From the NCBI GenBank assembly GCA_032433765.1, contig JAVIAB010000049.1, positions 24,791,602 to 24,855,601 of the forward strand: a DNA stretch of 64,000 bases, given 5' to 3'. A program made the translations under genes and the position numbers. Positions 45,153 to 55,530 of this stretch are shown here, in pieces. Below the pieces are notes generated by a model, which was given only the letters and a program-made list of their open reading frames with translations, made no database searches and was not told the DNA's origin. Within the stretch, counting starts at the first letter, position 1, and every line of letters begins with the position of its first letter. The stretch is from Megaustenia siamemsis (taxonomy: Eukaryota > Mollusca > Gastropoda > Stylommatophora > Ariophantidae).

Positions 45153-46924
45153 TGAGATCATGTGGCCATGTATAATTGTCTTTGACTCACATGTACAACT
45201 TGTTTATCCTTTCATTGCCAAGCTAACCAATTGGGTTACTGGTACTTACCCTTGTCACTAACGTGCTGATATGATCTGAGCAGAGTGATCAACCTGTCAC
45301 GGCCAGTCAGCTCAAAATAGCTGTGATCTGCGTAACTTGGCAGTGGTCAACGTGCTAGTGACCAATGGTCATTGTGAACACTCAACCGTGATGCTACAGG
45401 CATTGAGAGAAGCAGAATTTGTTGATAAAAGCACAATCATTCCTGATGTCAGCACAGGGACAGTCACTTGTCATTTTGAGTCAGCATTAAATTTGAAATT
45501 GTCAAAAATATAATCCATGAGAAGTCTCAAAGATGTTCATATTGGTTCATGTTTGTCACTTGTGACACATATCTTATCAGGATACTGTTCTTTAACTTAA
45601 GATTATGATACCTATCTGTGACTGATACACGATACCTTAGTATAATTTACTATCACTTAAATGTAACATTAGAAGCTCTAAAATATAGTATTTTCGTTCA
45701 ACTTTTGACACACAGCTTGTGTGTTTATACTAGGTGAGATATGGGGTCTCAGATTTCCTGGCTCAGGTTGATTTATGACCCAAGTTTCACCCCATGGACC
45801 TGATGTCTTACAAAATATATCAGTCCAGCAGTCATAAATCTGTCAGTATGTTTGGCTACCTCATAGCATTTATTCGCTGTGTTTCTGGAGTCACAAAGGG
45901 TTGTTTGATGTCAGCTGACAACCGGTAAAATTTCCCTGATCTCAGTTTTGGGGGGGGGGGGGGGAGTTTACCAATTTCTTGAAAATTTGTGAATAATTTT
46001 AACATTATACGATTGTATCTCATGAACTGAAACAAATCAAACACTCAGGGGTCACTGGAAGTAGAAATTAGGAAGGTACATGGAGGGGGGTAATGTTTGA
46101 CCACGGCAAACTGTCAAATTGTGAAGAATTTTGTGTTTTTGATGTGGTAATTGTGACTACAGTATAGTAATCTAGAGTTCAGAATGTCTACACTTGCTGG
46201 AACGAAGTTTGTCGCTGTCGCTGAGGATTGGCTATTAATTGTGTGAGACCACTGATGGGATCAGTTCCCACTCTTGAACCACAATGGTTTGCCGATCTAC
46301 ATCAGAAAGCGACGGAGAATCACTTCACATCTGTGGAGAGAATTCGTATGACAAGGTGAATGACACGTGAACAGACCCAGAAATCGCCGTCTCGGCTTGA
46401 GTGAATCGTGGTGTCTACTCTGTCGATGCTGCACATTTGAAGTTTCTGCCAGATGATGAGCACATTTTATTTATTTATCACAGAGTGTAGAATGATGTTA
46501 CGGTTTATTTATTTGTTTCTTTGCTTGAAATGAAAGTGTTTATGAAATTTGCCACATACACATGTCACCTTCCTTTCCAAGGCCAGTACTATGTTTAAAA
46601 AATAGTTTTTTTTATATGAACTTTATTCATCCATTATGCTATTATATCACTTCATCCAAAACAGAGGAGAGTTACTCTGTCAAGCCACAAATATTGATGT
46701 CAGTATTTCATATTTGATCAATGTAATCATTGTCATCTCTGCTTGTGTGCTGTGACTCAGATTCAGCTGTTCATAATCTCATTAATTGTAAAGGTCAGGG
46801 CAGTGAACAAAGAAGACATCTTCAAATATACATCCTAAAAGTGTCAGCTTCAATGATTCATGTCCTAGGGTTATCTTCAGCTTTTCACTCTTTTGTCAGC
46901 CAGTCTAGTGCCTACATTTTTTAA
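45153..46924 (+). other. TSC22D: probable TSC22 3' UTR and flank
   Basis: Non-coding sequence after the stop. It holds a run of about 16 G near 45948-45965 and a TTATTTATTTAT stretch near 46470. An ATTAAA at about 45486 is a possible weak polyadenylation signal. No canonical AATAAA was seen on the + strand here, so the 3' end is unresolved. Confidence 0.55.
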
Positions 46925-47174
46925 TTATACACTTGTTATCACTACAATCTCTTATCACCATTCTCTTGTTCTTCAATCTCTTATGACCAAATTGTTGTTC
47001 TTCAATCTCTTATCACCATTCTCTTGTTCTTCAATCTCTTATCATCATATTATTGTTCTTCCTTCATGTCATCATTCTGTTATACAATCACTTGTCATCA
47101 ATCCATTGTACTTCAATCACTTGTCATAATTCTGTTGCACTATAGTCACTTGTCATTATTCTATACTACAATCA
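46925..47174. repeat. degenerate minisatellite interrupted by LINE-A
   Basis: About 36-40-bp units of the type cttcaatctcttatcaccat plus tctcttgtt, grading into tacaatcacttgtcatcatt. The array resumes at 48536-48590 beyond the LINE-A insertion. Confidence 0.82.
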
Positions 47175-48535
47175 TCATCATTGGATGCATTATTTCTTCA
47201 ATTTTGATTTTTATTTGTAGGTCTTGAGAATTGTCTTTGTTTATGATCATAGTTTTAGTCTCTTTGATATTCATATCTAGTCCATATTTTTGCTTGTCAT
47301 GTTTTTTACATTAAGCAATTGTTGTAGATCTTTAGGATTTTCTGCTAGTAGTACAGTATCATCAGCATATCTTAGGTTATTGATTATCTTTCCATTAATG
47401 TTTCGGCCTGGCATCTCTGTGATGCTTCCTGTGTGTTACCGGGACCTCATTATGAGAAAAGTAAAGAATAGTGACACTGTGACCTTCCAGGCATGTCGTA
47501 AGAGGTGACTAAGGAAGTTGATCAATGGCTTGACAAGCTGTCATTGTAAAAAGTATTGTTATGGAAACAGCGCCATAGATTTTAGAGCAGTGATCTCTGC
47601 AATATGTGCCATTTTGGCACACAAGGTTTCTGTTTTTGAGATTCTGGTTCTGCCCTATGTGCCATCTTCAGCTCGAAAGGACAATAGATAGATAGATTGA
47701 ACAAGCTTGGTGATAGGATGCATCCTTGTCTTACCCCTCTTTTTATATCAATGGATGTAGAGTTCTCCTTGTTATATTTTATTATTGCTGTTTGCTCCCA
47801 GTACAAATTACATATCAGTCGAATGTCTGTGTTGTCTAGATTTATATCCTTTAGGCAGTCTATAAGTTGATTATGATGTATTCTATCAAATCTTTGGTGT
47901 AGTCTATGAAGCAGGCATATATTGGTTTGTTTACTTCTATGTACTTTTCAATCAATGTCGTAATGCTAAATATGGTTTCTTTTGCCCTACTGTTTTTCCT
48001 GAATCCAAATTGTTGCTCATCTAATTCAGTATTGATTTTATTCTGAAACCTTCCCTGTATAACTTTTTGAAAAATTTTTGTTACCTGGCTCATTAGTCTT
48101 ATTGTTCTAAAATCACTGCATTGAACTGCACCATTCTTTTTAAGTAATGCAATGAAAGTTGAGGTTTTTAGTTCATTTGGTATGTATCCTGTATGGTATA
48201 TATCATTGCATATGTCTGTGATCACTTCAATGTCAAAATCTTCTAGTGCCTGTATAATCTCTATCTGTATATTGTCAGGTCCTGCTGCCTTTACCTTTTT
48301 CATTGTTTTAATAGCTTTTTCTACTTCAGATTTCAGGATTTTATAGCTGGACATACATTTTATAAATGGTTTTTTTTGTCCCTTTCGTCATGAAATTATT
48401 CTGTTATCTATTCCTGCCATCTATCGATTATATCCTTGTCTGTTAGCATTCTTCCCTCTTTGTTTGCAATACTACCATTTCCTGTAGCTTTTTTGTCTTT
48501 ATTAGTCATTCTCTTTATTTCTGTGTACTACAATC
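47175..48535 (-). mobile_element. LINE-A copy with internal deletion, TSD
   Basis: Perfect 11-bp duplication tactacaatca (47164-47174 and 48536-48546). The minus strand encodes AIKTMKKVKAAGPDNIQIEI, HTGYIPNELKTSTFIAL, EQQFGFRKNS and IDIKRGVRQGCILSP, in broken frames. The C-terminal domain is missing: only a short tail (atcatcatc) precedes the IKIEGID-equivalent region, an internal deletion of roughly 0.6 kb compared with the long copy. It carries a further insertion at 47428-47690. Confidence 0.88.
47428..47690 (+). mobile_element. short element with LINE-D-like (GATA) tail
   Basis: Foreign block inside LINE-A. It starts near cttcctgtgtgttaccggga and ends tcgaaaggacaatagatagatag. Its last 50 bases match the LINE-D 3' UTR and tail (gccctatg...aaaggtcaatagatagata). 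The head is unknown. A possible SINE that borrows the LINE-D tail. The LINE-A sequence at the junction is missing about 25 bases. Confidence 0.6.
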
Positions 48536-48671
48536 ACTTGTCATCATTCTGTTATACTACAATTACTTGTCATCATTCTGTAGTTGTTGAGTCAATGTTT
48601 TCCCTTTCTTGTGTACACACTATCATAACCACCACATTTGTTGCATGCACCACTTGATGTGATCAACTTCT

Positions 48672-49705
48672 AAAGTGACCTCATGCCTGTACTACTGAGT
48701 TCAGACATAGTGTCAGCACCATCCTGTGTGATGGGGCAGATATAGAAGATGGTGATGATCACCCTGTACTACTGAGTTCAGACATAGTGTCAGCACCATC
48801 CTGTGTGATGGGGGCAGATATAGAAGATGGTGATGATCACCCTGTACTACTGAGTTCAGACATAGTGTCAGCACCATCCTGTGTGATGGGGGCAGATATA
48901 GAAGATGGTGATGATCACCCTGTACTACTGAGTTCAGACATAGTGTCAGCACCATCCTGTGTGATGGGGGCAGATATAGAAGATGGTGATGATCACCCTG
49001 TACTACTGAGTTCAGACATAGTGTCAGCATCATCCTGTGTGATGGGGGCAGATATAGAAGATGGTGATGATCACCCTGTACTACTGAGTTCAGACATAGT
49101 GTCAGCACCATCCTGTGTGATGGGGGCAGATATAGAAGATGGTGATGATCACCCTGTACTACTGAGTTCAGACATAGTGTCAGCACCATCCTGTGTGATG
49201 GGGGCAGATATAGAAGGTGGTGATGATCACCCTGTACTACTGAGTTCAGACATAGTGTCAGCACCATCCTGTGTGATGGGGGCAGATATAGAAGATGGTG
49301 ATGATCACCCTGTACTACTGAGTTCAGACATAGTGTCAGCACCATCCTGTGTGATGGGGGCAGATATAGAAGGTGGTGATGATCACCCTGTACTACTGAG
49401 TTCAGACATAGTGTCAGCACCATCCTGTGTGATGGGGCAGATATAGAAGATGGTGATGATCACCCTGTACTACTGAGTTCAGACATAGTGTCAGCACCAT
49501 CCTGTGTGATGGGGGCAGATATAGAAGATGGTGATGATCACCCTGTACTACTGAGTTCACATAGTGTCAGCACCATCCTGTGTGATGGGGGCAGATATAG
49601 AAGATGGTGATGATCACCCTGTACTACTGAGTTCAGACATAGTGTCAGCATCATCCTGTGTGATGGGGGCAGATATAGAAGATGGTGATGATCACCCTGT
49701 AGAAG
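48672..49705. repeat. 78-bp tandem repeat, about 13 copies
   Basis: Unit atagtgtcagcaccatcctg plus tgtgatgggggcagatatag, aagatggtgatgatcaccct and gtactactgagttcagac. Copies are nearly identical (agatgg/aggtgg, cacca/catca, one G deletion). 78 is divisible by 3, so open frames of 219-236 codons exist on both strands, but there is no start context, partner exon or unique part. Confidence 0.96.
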
Positions 49706-49920
49706 ATCTCATAGTGTTTTTCTTCTTGCTTGACTTAAAATGCACAGTTTGTGTTCATATTTGCATGGTTGAGTTTGGGTGACAGTGTTTCATATCAAGA
49801 TTAACAGGTTGTGTGCTGACACATTGAGTCAAACAATTGTAAGACCTTGTTCATTGTGTGGGCTTTTGTTTCAACACCAGAGAAGTGCTTCTTTCCTTCT
49901 TCACTTCCTCTTGTACCTGT

Positions 49921-50640
49921 TCAGGTGTCGAGGGAGATACAAAGTTCTGATTCTGGCCTGTTCGCAGCTTCATACATTGTCATTTGATGTTGTAAAGTTT
50001 CTTTGATGTTTTCTGTCCATCTTACTCTAGGTCTGCCTCTTGCTTTTCTACATTCTCCTCTTTTAATATAAGCTTTATATGGTAAGGATTGTAGAACTGG
50101 AAAAATTGAGGGACGAAGAGATAGAGGGAAGGAAAGAGAAAAAATAGCAGACAGCTTAAGAGAATGGCTTGGTAGAAGATCAACAACAGAAATTATAAAT
50201 AACTGTCGAGATTGCAAGTTGTGGAGAGACATGATCACCTATGCCAGCTGGCCCGGTGCTTGATGATGATGATGGTAAGGATCATACGGCATTATTTCTA
50301 TTCTAGATGGACAAACCAGTTTATTTGTTGTTTCTGTATGTAGCTTAGGATTGGCTCAATGCCTACACTTTCTCTTATAATATCAATTCTGATTCTGTCT
50401 TTTCTGGTTACTCCAAACGCTTTTCTCAGACATCTCATCTCTGTGGTGACAAGCTTTTTTTTTTATGGATACCCGTAAATGACCATGTTTGGTATTGGTA
50501 ACACATGCTGGGATGAATATACTCTGTATAAGATGTTTTTTAGTGTAATAGGTATTGCTTTGTGTTGAAGTTATAGGGAGTAGCTGTCCCAATATTTGGT
50601 TTGCCTTGTTGCATCTCATATCTACTTCTTTATCGGTTTT
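49921..50640 (-). mobile_element. LINE-F 3' fragment, interrupted by LINE-G
   Basis: Minus-strand LINE C-terminus: MRCNKANQILGQLLPI, SIFIPACVTNTKHGHL, a Y-I-K-K-Q-Q-type segment, and RGRPRVRWTENIKETLQHQM before the end. About 80% similar to 60451-60800 by eye. A LINE-G fragment (50090-50271) is nested in it and absent from the other copy. Broken frames. Confidence 0.8.
50090..50271 (+). mobile_element. LINE-G 182-bp insertion with TSD
   Basis: Encodes GKIEGRRDRGKEREKIADSL, REWLGRRSTTEIINNCRD and WRDMITYASWPGA before a TGATGATGATG tail. Perfect 11-bp duplication atggtaaggat (50079-50089 and 50272-50282). Related to the LINE-B C-terminus. Confidence 0.9.
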
Positions 50641-51539
50641 ACCATCTTCAGAGAATCTTGCTCCCAGTTACTTAAAGCTTGTTGCTACAAGTCTACCAAC
50701 CTCCCAATGATGGCCATAATTGTTTACATTCCCTGTGTCCCCACATTAGTGCAATAATTATTCTTCTTTTAACTACCAGAACACAACCATAGCAGGCCCC
50801 GTCAAAGCTAACCTCAGATAAGAAGATGAGGTCATTGATTGGATGAGTAATAATTCATATTTTGTATAATTTAAATGATGTTAATTATTTGCAACAGTAA
50901 AATGTGTCCATTATTGCCCTGAGCTCATCCACTGAGAGAAAGCATCAGATGTATTGTGTTATTGTTGACAGTGTGCTGCGATAGGTGACCCAGAACATTG
51001 AGTCTGAGCTCAGCCACTTTGAGTTGTGGGTTTTACTACATCCATACAGACTTGACTCTTGACCAGTTGTGAGTCAGTGCTCTTGGCTCCAGCACTCTAC
51101 TGAGTCAGTACTCCTGACTCCAGCCTGTACTCTTGAGTCAGTGCTCCTGGCTCCAGCCTGTACTCTTGAATCAGTGCTCCGTCTCTGCTATGAGTCAGTG
51201 ATTGAGACCAGCGAGGAGCTTTTATGCCAAACTCTTTCATCTACTATGAGTCAGTGCTCCTGACTCTGGCATCTACTATGAGTCAAGTGATCACCACAAT
51301 CATCGCAGCAGTCACCGCTGATTCTGTTGTAGCACTTGAGGAATAACTGTACATGTGGGTTGTTGTGTGCTCGTTGTTGAGAATTTGTGATTGTGTTGAC
51401 AGTTCATGACAAATGATGATGTTTATAATGGACACAGTATTAAAATATTTGCTGACCTGAGAAAGCTGTGTTTGTCTTTGCTTGCCATATCATCATGAGT
51501 GTTGACATTCCTGTATAGGATTTTATTTGTTTGTAACCA
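50641..51539. other. no gene; short local repeats
   Basis: Mostly unique. At about 51060-51290 there are irregular repeats of tgagtcagtgctcctgactc and ccagcctgtactct. An ATTAAA with a GT-rich stretch after it (about 51438) is a possible polyadenylation site, of unknown gene. Confidence 0.5.
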
Positions 51540-51911
51540 CAAGTAGCATGACGATGTAGGTGATGCCAGGGCATTCATCTGGCTAGAGTCACAAGACTAC
51601 ACTCACACTGCATTTTGAGTGATTCGATGAGCATAACAAAAAAAGTGGAGGCGGGCTCTGTACGCATGCAAAGGGTAGAGTCATTGTAAAAGTTAAAAAT
51701 GCATAAGGTCACCTTTGTCTACGTCCCAGGACATGGCGGGGATACGGGGAAATGAAAGAGCGGACAGGTTGGCTGGCTGTGCTATCGTTGAGGATGAACA
51801 ACCATTGGGTCAGGCGGACATCATCAATGCCCTCTGACATGCACAGGACTTTGACAACCCTGAGTCAATGTCATTCCTGCGGATGAAAGAGATGGGAGTT
51901 AAGATGGGCAC

Positions 51912-53241
51912 TGTTTCTAAGATGGCGGATCTAGTCCACGTTCTCTCGATCGCTGCAGAAAGTGCATTCGATGTCTGATTAATCTCGGTTCTAATTTGCA
52001 CTCCTATGCGTTAAAATCAAGATGAGGATCTACTTATTACATTTGCGCCGATAAACAATGTCGTACGCCGGCAATATTTCATTTTCGACAAATCAAGTGT
52101 TGTGAATGCGACCTTCCATCGTCTAGGCTTGTTCTGCGCTTTACGTCACATTGGTGCTGTTCATGACCGCTGATGGATTTGCTTGACGCAAGTTATTTAT
52201 ATAAAAAAAAAGCAAAGTACCCCCGTCACGCTAAGTGGCGTATAGGGAAATATGGCGTTAGTGTCCCTATATTTTACAGACCTTCAGTACATGATTTTTG
52301 GGGTAATGTGGTCGGTATTACGCCGTGCTGCTTTACTTTCCCAGAAAAAAATCCGGTACCCATTTAAGGCTGGGTGAACCGGAAGCCGTCGGTTGGGATC
52401 GAACCCTACCCCTTGTCCTTTGTAGTCCAGTTCACTAACCACTGAGCTATCGTGGTTCAAGTTATTTATATGTTCTCATTATTATGAACTGCTTCGTCAG
52501 CCACAGTTTTATCTCTTTAGGGAATTTGTACCGTGTTCTGTTCTTCGTAGCTGCATTCACTAGAGTAATCAAGAATCTGAAGGGCGCGTCATTCCTGTGC
52601 TTGCGACATTGTTATGTGTGCTACATCATCGTAAATCCCTAGACCGGTCGTACGCTAATCTTACGGTCTGTTGTTTGATGTGCGACGGAGATAATCTGAC
52701 GATTAACTGTGTGTTTATATGTTCGAAATTGGAGTCAACAACGATGGTCTAACATCATCAAGCGCTCTACATTTTTAAAGAAACATGACGATCATCACTT
52801 TCGGGAGCACGTGAACTTCTGTATATTGTGGATAGGCGGCAGGAACCATTGCCGGCTATGCATGAAAGGTGTCCTTGCTGCAGTTTCCTCATATTCCAAG
52901 TCCATGACCAACTGGTTGGTCTCGAGACAGGACGCCGGCCTCGAGACAGAGAGGTTGTGGGTTCAAATCTCGGCTGCACGGTTGGGATTTTTATTTATGA
53001 TTTCTCACTGCGACAACCACCCCTGGTCTCAGCAGCGAGGCCCGGCTTGAAACGTCAGTTACTCATCGGCGGAAAAAAACATGAGTACCTCCGAAGTCGG
53101 AGTTATCTGCCTGTGCCGCGAGGGACCCTGTCACGCGGCTACCAGGGAAAAGTGGATTAACACGCAAAACTCAGTTCCTAGTCTTTAGGGTCTTCGTCAG
53201 AGTTGAAAGCTGGCGAACGCAACAACAACAACAACAACAAC
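51912..53241 (+). mobile_element. element X: unclassified (CAA)n-tailed retroelement
   Basis: An insertion of 1,330 bp in LINE-H with a 10-bp duplication agatgggcac (51902-51911 and 53242-53251) and a (CAA)n/(AAC)n tail (53219-53241), the signature of target-primed retroposition. It contains a SINE-1 copy (52203-52457), leaving about 1.06 kb of its own sequence. Near 52915-52980 lies a tRNA-like segment with a B-box-like gggttcaaatctc. No RT motif is visible. A stretch before the SINE (YICADKQCR and CCECDLPS) could be a decayed cysteine-rich ORF. A fragment recurs at 17990-18065. Confidence 0.7.
52203..52457 (-). mobile_element. SINE-1, minus-strand copy with TSD
   Basis: Complement of SINE-1 with intact B-box complement (gggatcgaaccc) and A-box complement (ccactgagcta). 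Perfect 14-bp duplication caagttatttatat (52189-52202 and 52458-52471). Inserted in element X. Confidence 0.94.
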
Positions 53242-53621
53242 AGATGGGCACAGCCAGAAACAAGAGACCTAGTGGGCGTGTAAGAAGACTTATCAACCAA
53301 CACAGAACTGGAGTCGTCAGTCGCTGGACACTTCGAGACTTCCTGAGGAGGGGATCTGAGCACCTGTGGACATGCTCGGAGTGCATGATGATGACCCGCA
53401 AATAAACTCAATTATTTGTTTTTGATTTGCTGCTTCGCTTCCTCTACAATGAGTGTAGTAGTTGTCTGAAGGAACCTGCAGTGAATGCATGACTTGCATG
53501 GCAGCTAGCACGATGGCTTAGTGACATGGTGGGTTCAGTCCCGTCTCGTTAACATAGCTAGATAACCTGGCTAAGTTAGGTGAGAAAGCATATAACAGCA
53601 GGACAGAACACTGGCAAGTAC

Positions 53622-53905
53622 CGGGCCTACTGGCGTAGGTGATCATGTCTCTCCACAATTTTTCGATCTCGGCAGCTATTTATCATTTCTGTTGTTGACC
53701 TTCTGCCAAGCCATTTTCTTAAGCTGTCTGTTATTTTTTCTCTTTGCTTCCCTCTATCTCTTCGTCCTCAATTTTTCCAGTTGTTACAATATATTCAAGT
53801 TATTCTCTTCTCATTACATGGCCAAAAAATGATGATTGTCTCTTCATAGGCAACAGAAACCACCGTCGTAATTTCTTTGTACAATCATGAATCGCCCAAC
53901 TGTCT
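53622..53905 (-). mobile_element. LINE-G fragment
   Basis: Minus strand: LDSWAIHDCTKKLRRWFLLP, FFGHVMRRE, then KKITDSLRKWLGRRSTTEMI and an IVERHDH-type end. Longer at the 5' side than 50090-50271. No TSD resolved. Frameshifted. Confidence 0.75.
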
Positions 53906-54308
53906 AAACCAGTGTTTCTCAATGTCGTGTGTCCGCGGACGCCATTATGCCCGCCAAGTGTTGTCTTGGTGCCCGGGAAGGCCCGGCTCATTCCAGTGAG
54001 TGACGTCATTTATTGTCCGGCATTCAGTTGAACGAAAGATTGAGAGAGAGAGAGAGAGAAAACGAATGAAAGGATTAAGAAACATTGACGTTGTTCCCTT
54101 CCCAATAAACAAAAGCGGTAACCGTCGACATCAAATGGTGAGAACAAAGCAGATTTAGCGGTTCGAATAAGCCTTAATGTGGTATCTTGAAAGACTTGAG
54201 TAGAGGTGAGCGCGCATCGACATCAATCATACGTCGCTAACTTTGAAAATCTGGCAGAGGAAACGAACTTCCACAAATCGCATTAGTTCAGTGTAGTTTA
54301 ATGTGAAC
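53906..54308. other. no gene seen
   Basis: Contains a short (GA)n run near 54038. Otherwise unassigned. Confidence 0.4.
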
Positions 54309-55530
54309 GGCACAGGACGTCGTCAACCATGAGTCCACCACTTCTCTCCTTCGGATGAAAGAGATGGTAGTTAGGACAGGCACAGCCAGAAACAGAGAAA
54401 TTTTAGTTGATGTGTAAGAAGATAAGCTGTCACGCAAAGTCAGGAACGACTCCGGAGTATCGCTTGCCTGTAAAGACTTCGACCAAACATTAAGTTTGCA
54501 GAAAACTAATATACTCGGTCAGGACGTCGAAGCAACACCTGCAACCTCTATCGACAACTACAAACTCGATATCGTTTTAGCAGTAAAGCTCCCTGGAGTC
54601 CATCTTGAACAACAAACTAACTCTAGATACAGAAATTGACACTGGTATTGGTAAAGCTGCTACCACCTTTGCCCGTCTTTCTAGGCGTGTCTGTCAAAAC
54701 AACAAACTGATAATTAAAACGAAGGCTGCATTTTACAATGCCTGCATAATTAGTATCCTCCTGTATGGCAGCGAATCTTGGACAACTTATACAAAGCAGG
54801 AGAGAAGGCTAAAAGCATTTCATGTGTCGATGTCTACACCGTATTCTTGGTATCACCTGGAAGGACAAAGTGACAAACGTGGAGGTCATGACTCGCACAG
54901 GCCTCCCGAACATCTACACGCTGCTCACACAACGTAGGCTACTCTGGTTTGGCCATGTACACCGTATTCTTGGTATCACCTGGAAAGATAAAGTGACAAA
55001 CACGGAGGTCATGACTCGCACAGACCTCCCGACCATCTACACGCTGCTCAAACAACGCAGGCTACTCTGGTTTGGCCATATACACCGTATGAAAGATGGC
55101 CGCATACCAAAGATATACTCTACGGGCAACTGGCAGATGAAAAAAAAGGACTAGTGGGCGTCCAAAACTTCGATTTTTAGACGGGTGTAAACGTGACATG
55201 AAGACTCTAAACATAAACCCTGCAGTCTGGGAAGACATAGCTGCAGACCGCAATCTTTGGAAACACACCTAAAGGTTCACATCAAACAAGAAGCAGATTC
55301 CTAGAAAAAGAGAATACACGGCGAAAGAAAAGAAAAATAACATTTCTAGGGGCGCTGGAAAATCCATAGTCAACTAGGACTGACGGAGGCTGACGCATGA
55401 CGAAGTGATAATAAGATTTATCAACCAACACAGAACTGGAGTCGTCAGTCGCTGACCACTACGAGACTTGCTGTAGAGGGGATCTGAGCACCTATGGACA
55501 TGTTCGGAGTGCAATGATGATGACCCGCTA
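54309..55530 (+). mobile_element. LINE-H 3' end interrupted by LINE-J
   Basis: Left piece 54309-54423 (diverged cacaggacttcg to tgtgtaagaagat). Right piece 55413-55530 reads LINQHRTGVVSR and ends ggagtgcaatgatgatgacc. It runs straight into the 41/44-bp satellite, whose unit is its own 3' terminus. The interruption is LINE-J. Confidence 0.8.
54424..55412 (+). mobile_element. LINE-J fragment with internal 123-bp duplication
   Basis: Coding relic: NNKLTLDTEIDTGIGKAATT, FARLSRRVCQNNKLIIKTKA, CIISILLYGSESWTTYTKQE, RLKAFH, CLHRILGITWKDKVTNVEV, LPNIYTLLTQRRLLWFGHVH, then KDGRIPK. The segment 54836-54958 is repeated at 54959-55081 (123 bp, 41 codons, in frame). A 5-bp aagat (54419-54423 and 55413-55417) is a possible short TSD. 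Frameshifts after 54830 and 55120. Similar C-termini (HLRCLRRILGISWQDK) are widespread in invertebrate LINEs (recalled). Confidence 0.82.

Larger units (their letters stand above)
51540..53409 (+). mobile_element. LINE-H 3' part interrupted by element X
   Basis: Left piece 51540-51911: end of an RNase H domain (VTFVYVPGHGG-like, GNERADRLAGCAIVEDEQP). Right piece 53242-53409: TARNKRPSGRVRRLINQHRT, GVVSRWTLRDFLRRGSEHLW and the 3' end gatgatgacccgcaaataaa. The two join exactly after removal of 51912-53241 and one 10-bp duplication, giving the same order as the LINE-H copy at 57770-59846. Confidence 0.87.

Noticed and set aside
48713..49446. Open frames of 219-236 codons on both strands with 26-residue repeats
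   Set aside because: 78-bp tandem array. Periods divisible by 3 keep any stop-free frame open, so openness is no evidence of coding.
52709..53160. Open frames of 110-113 codons
   Set aside because: They cover the tRNA-like and tail part of element X and show no domain.
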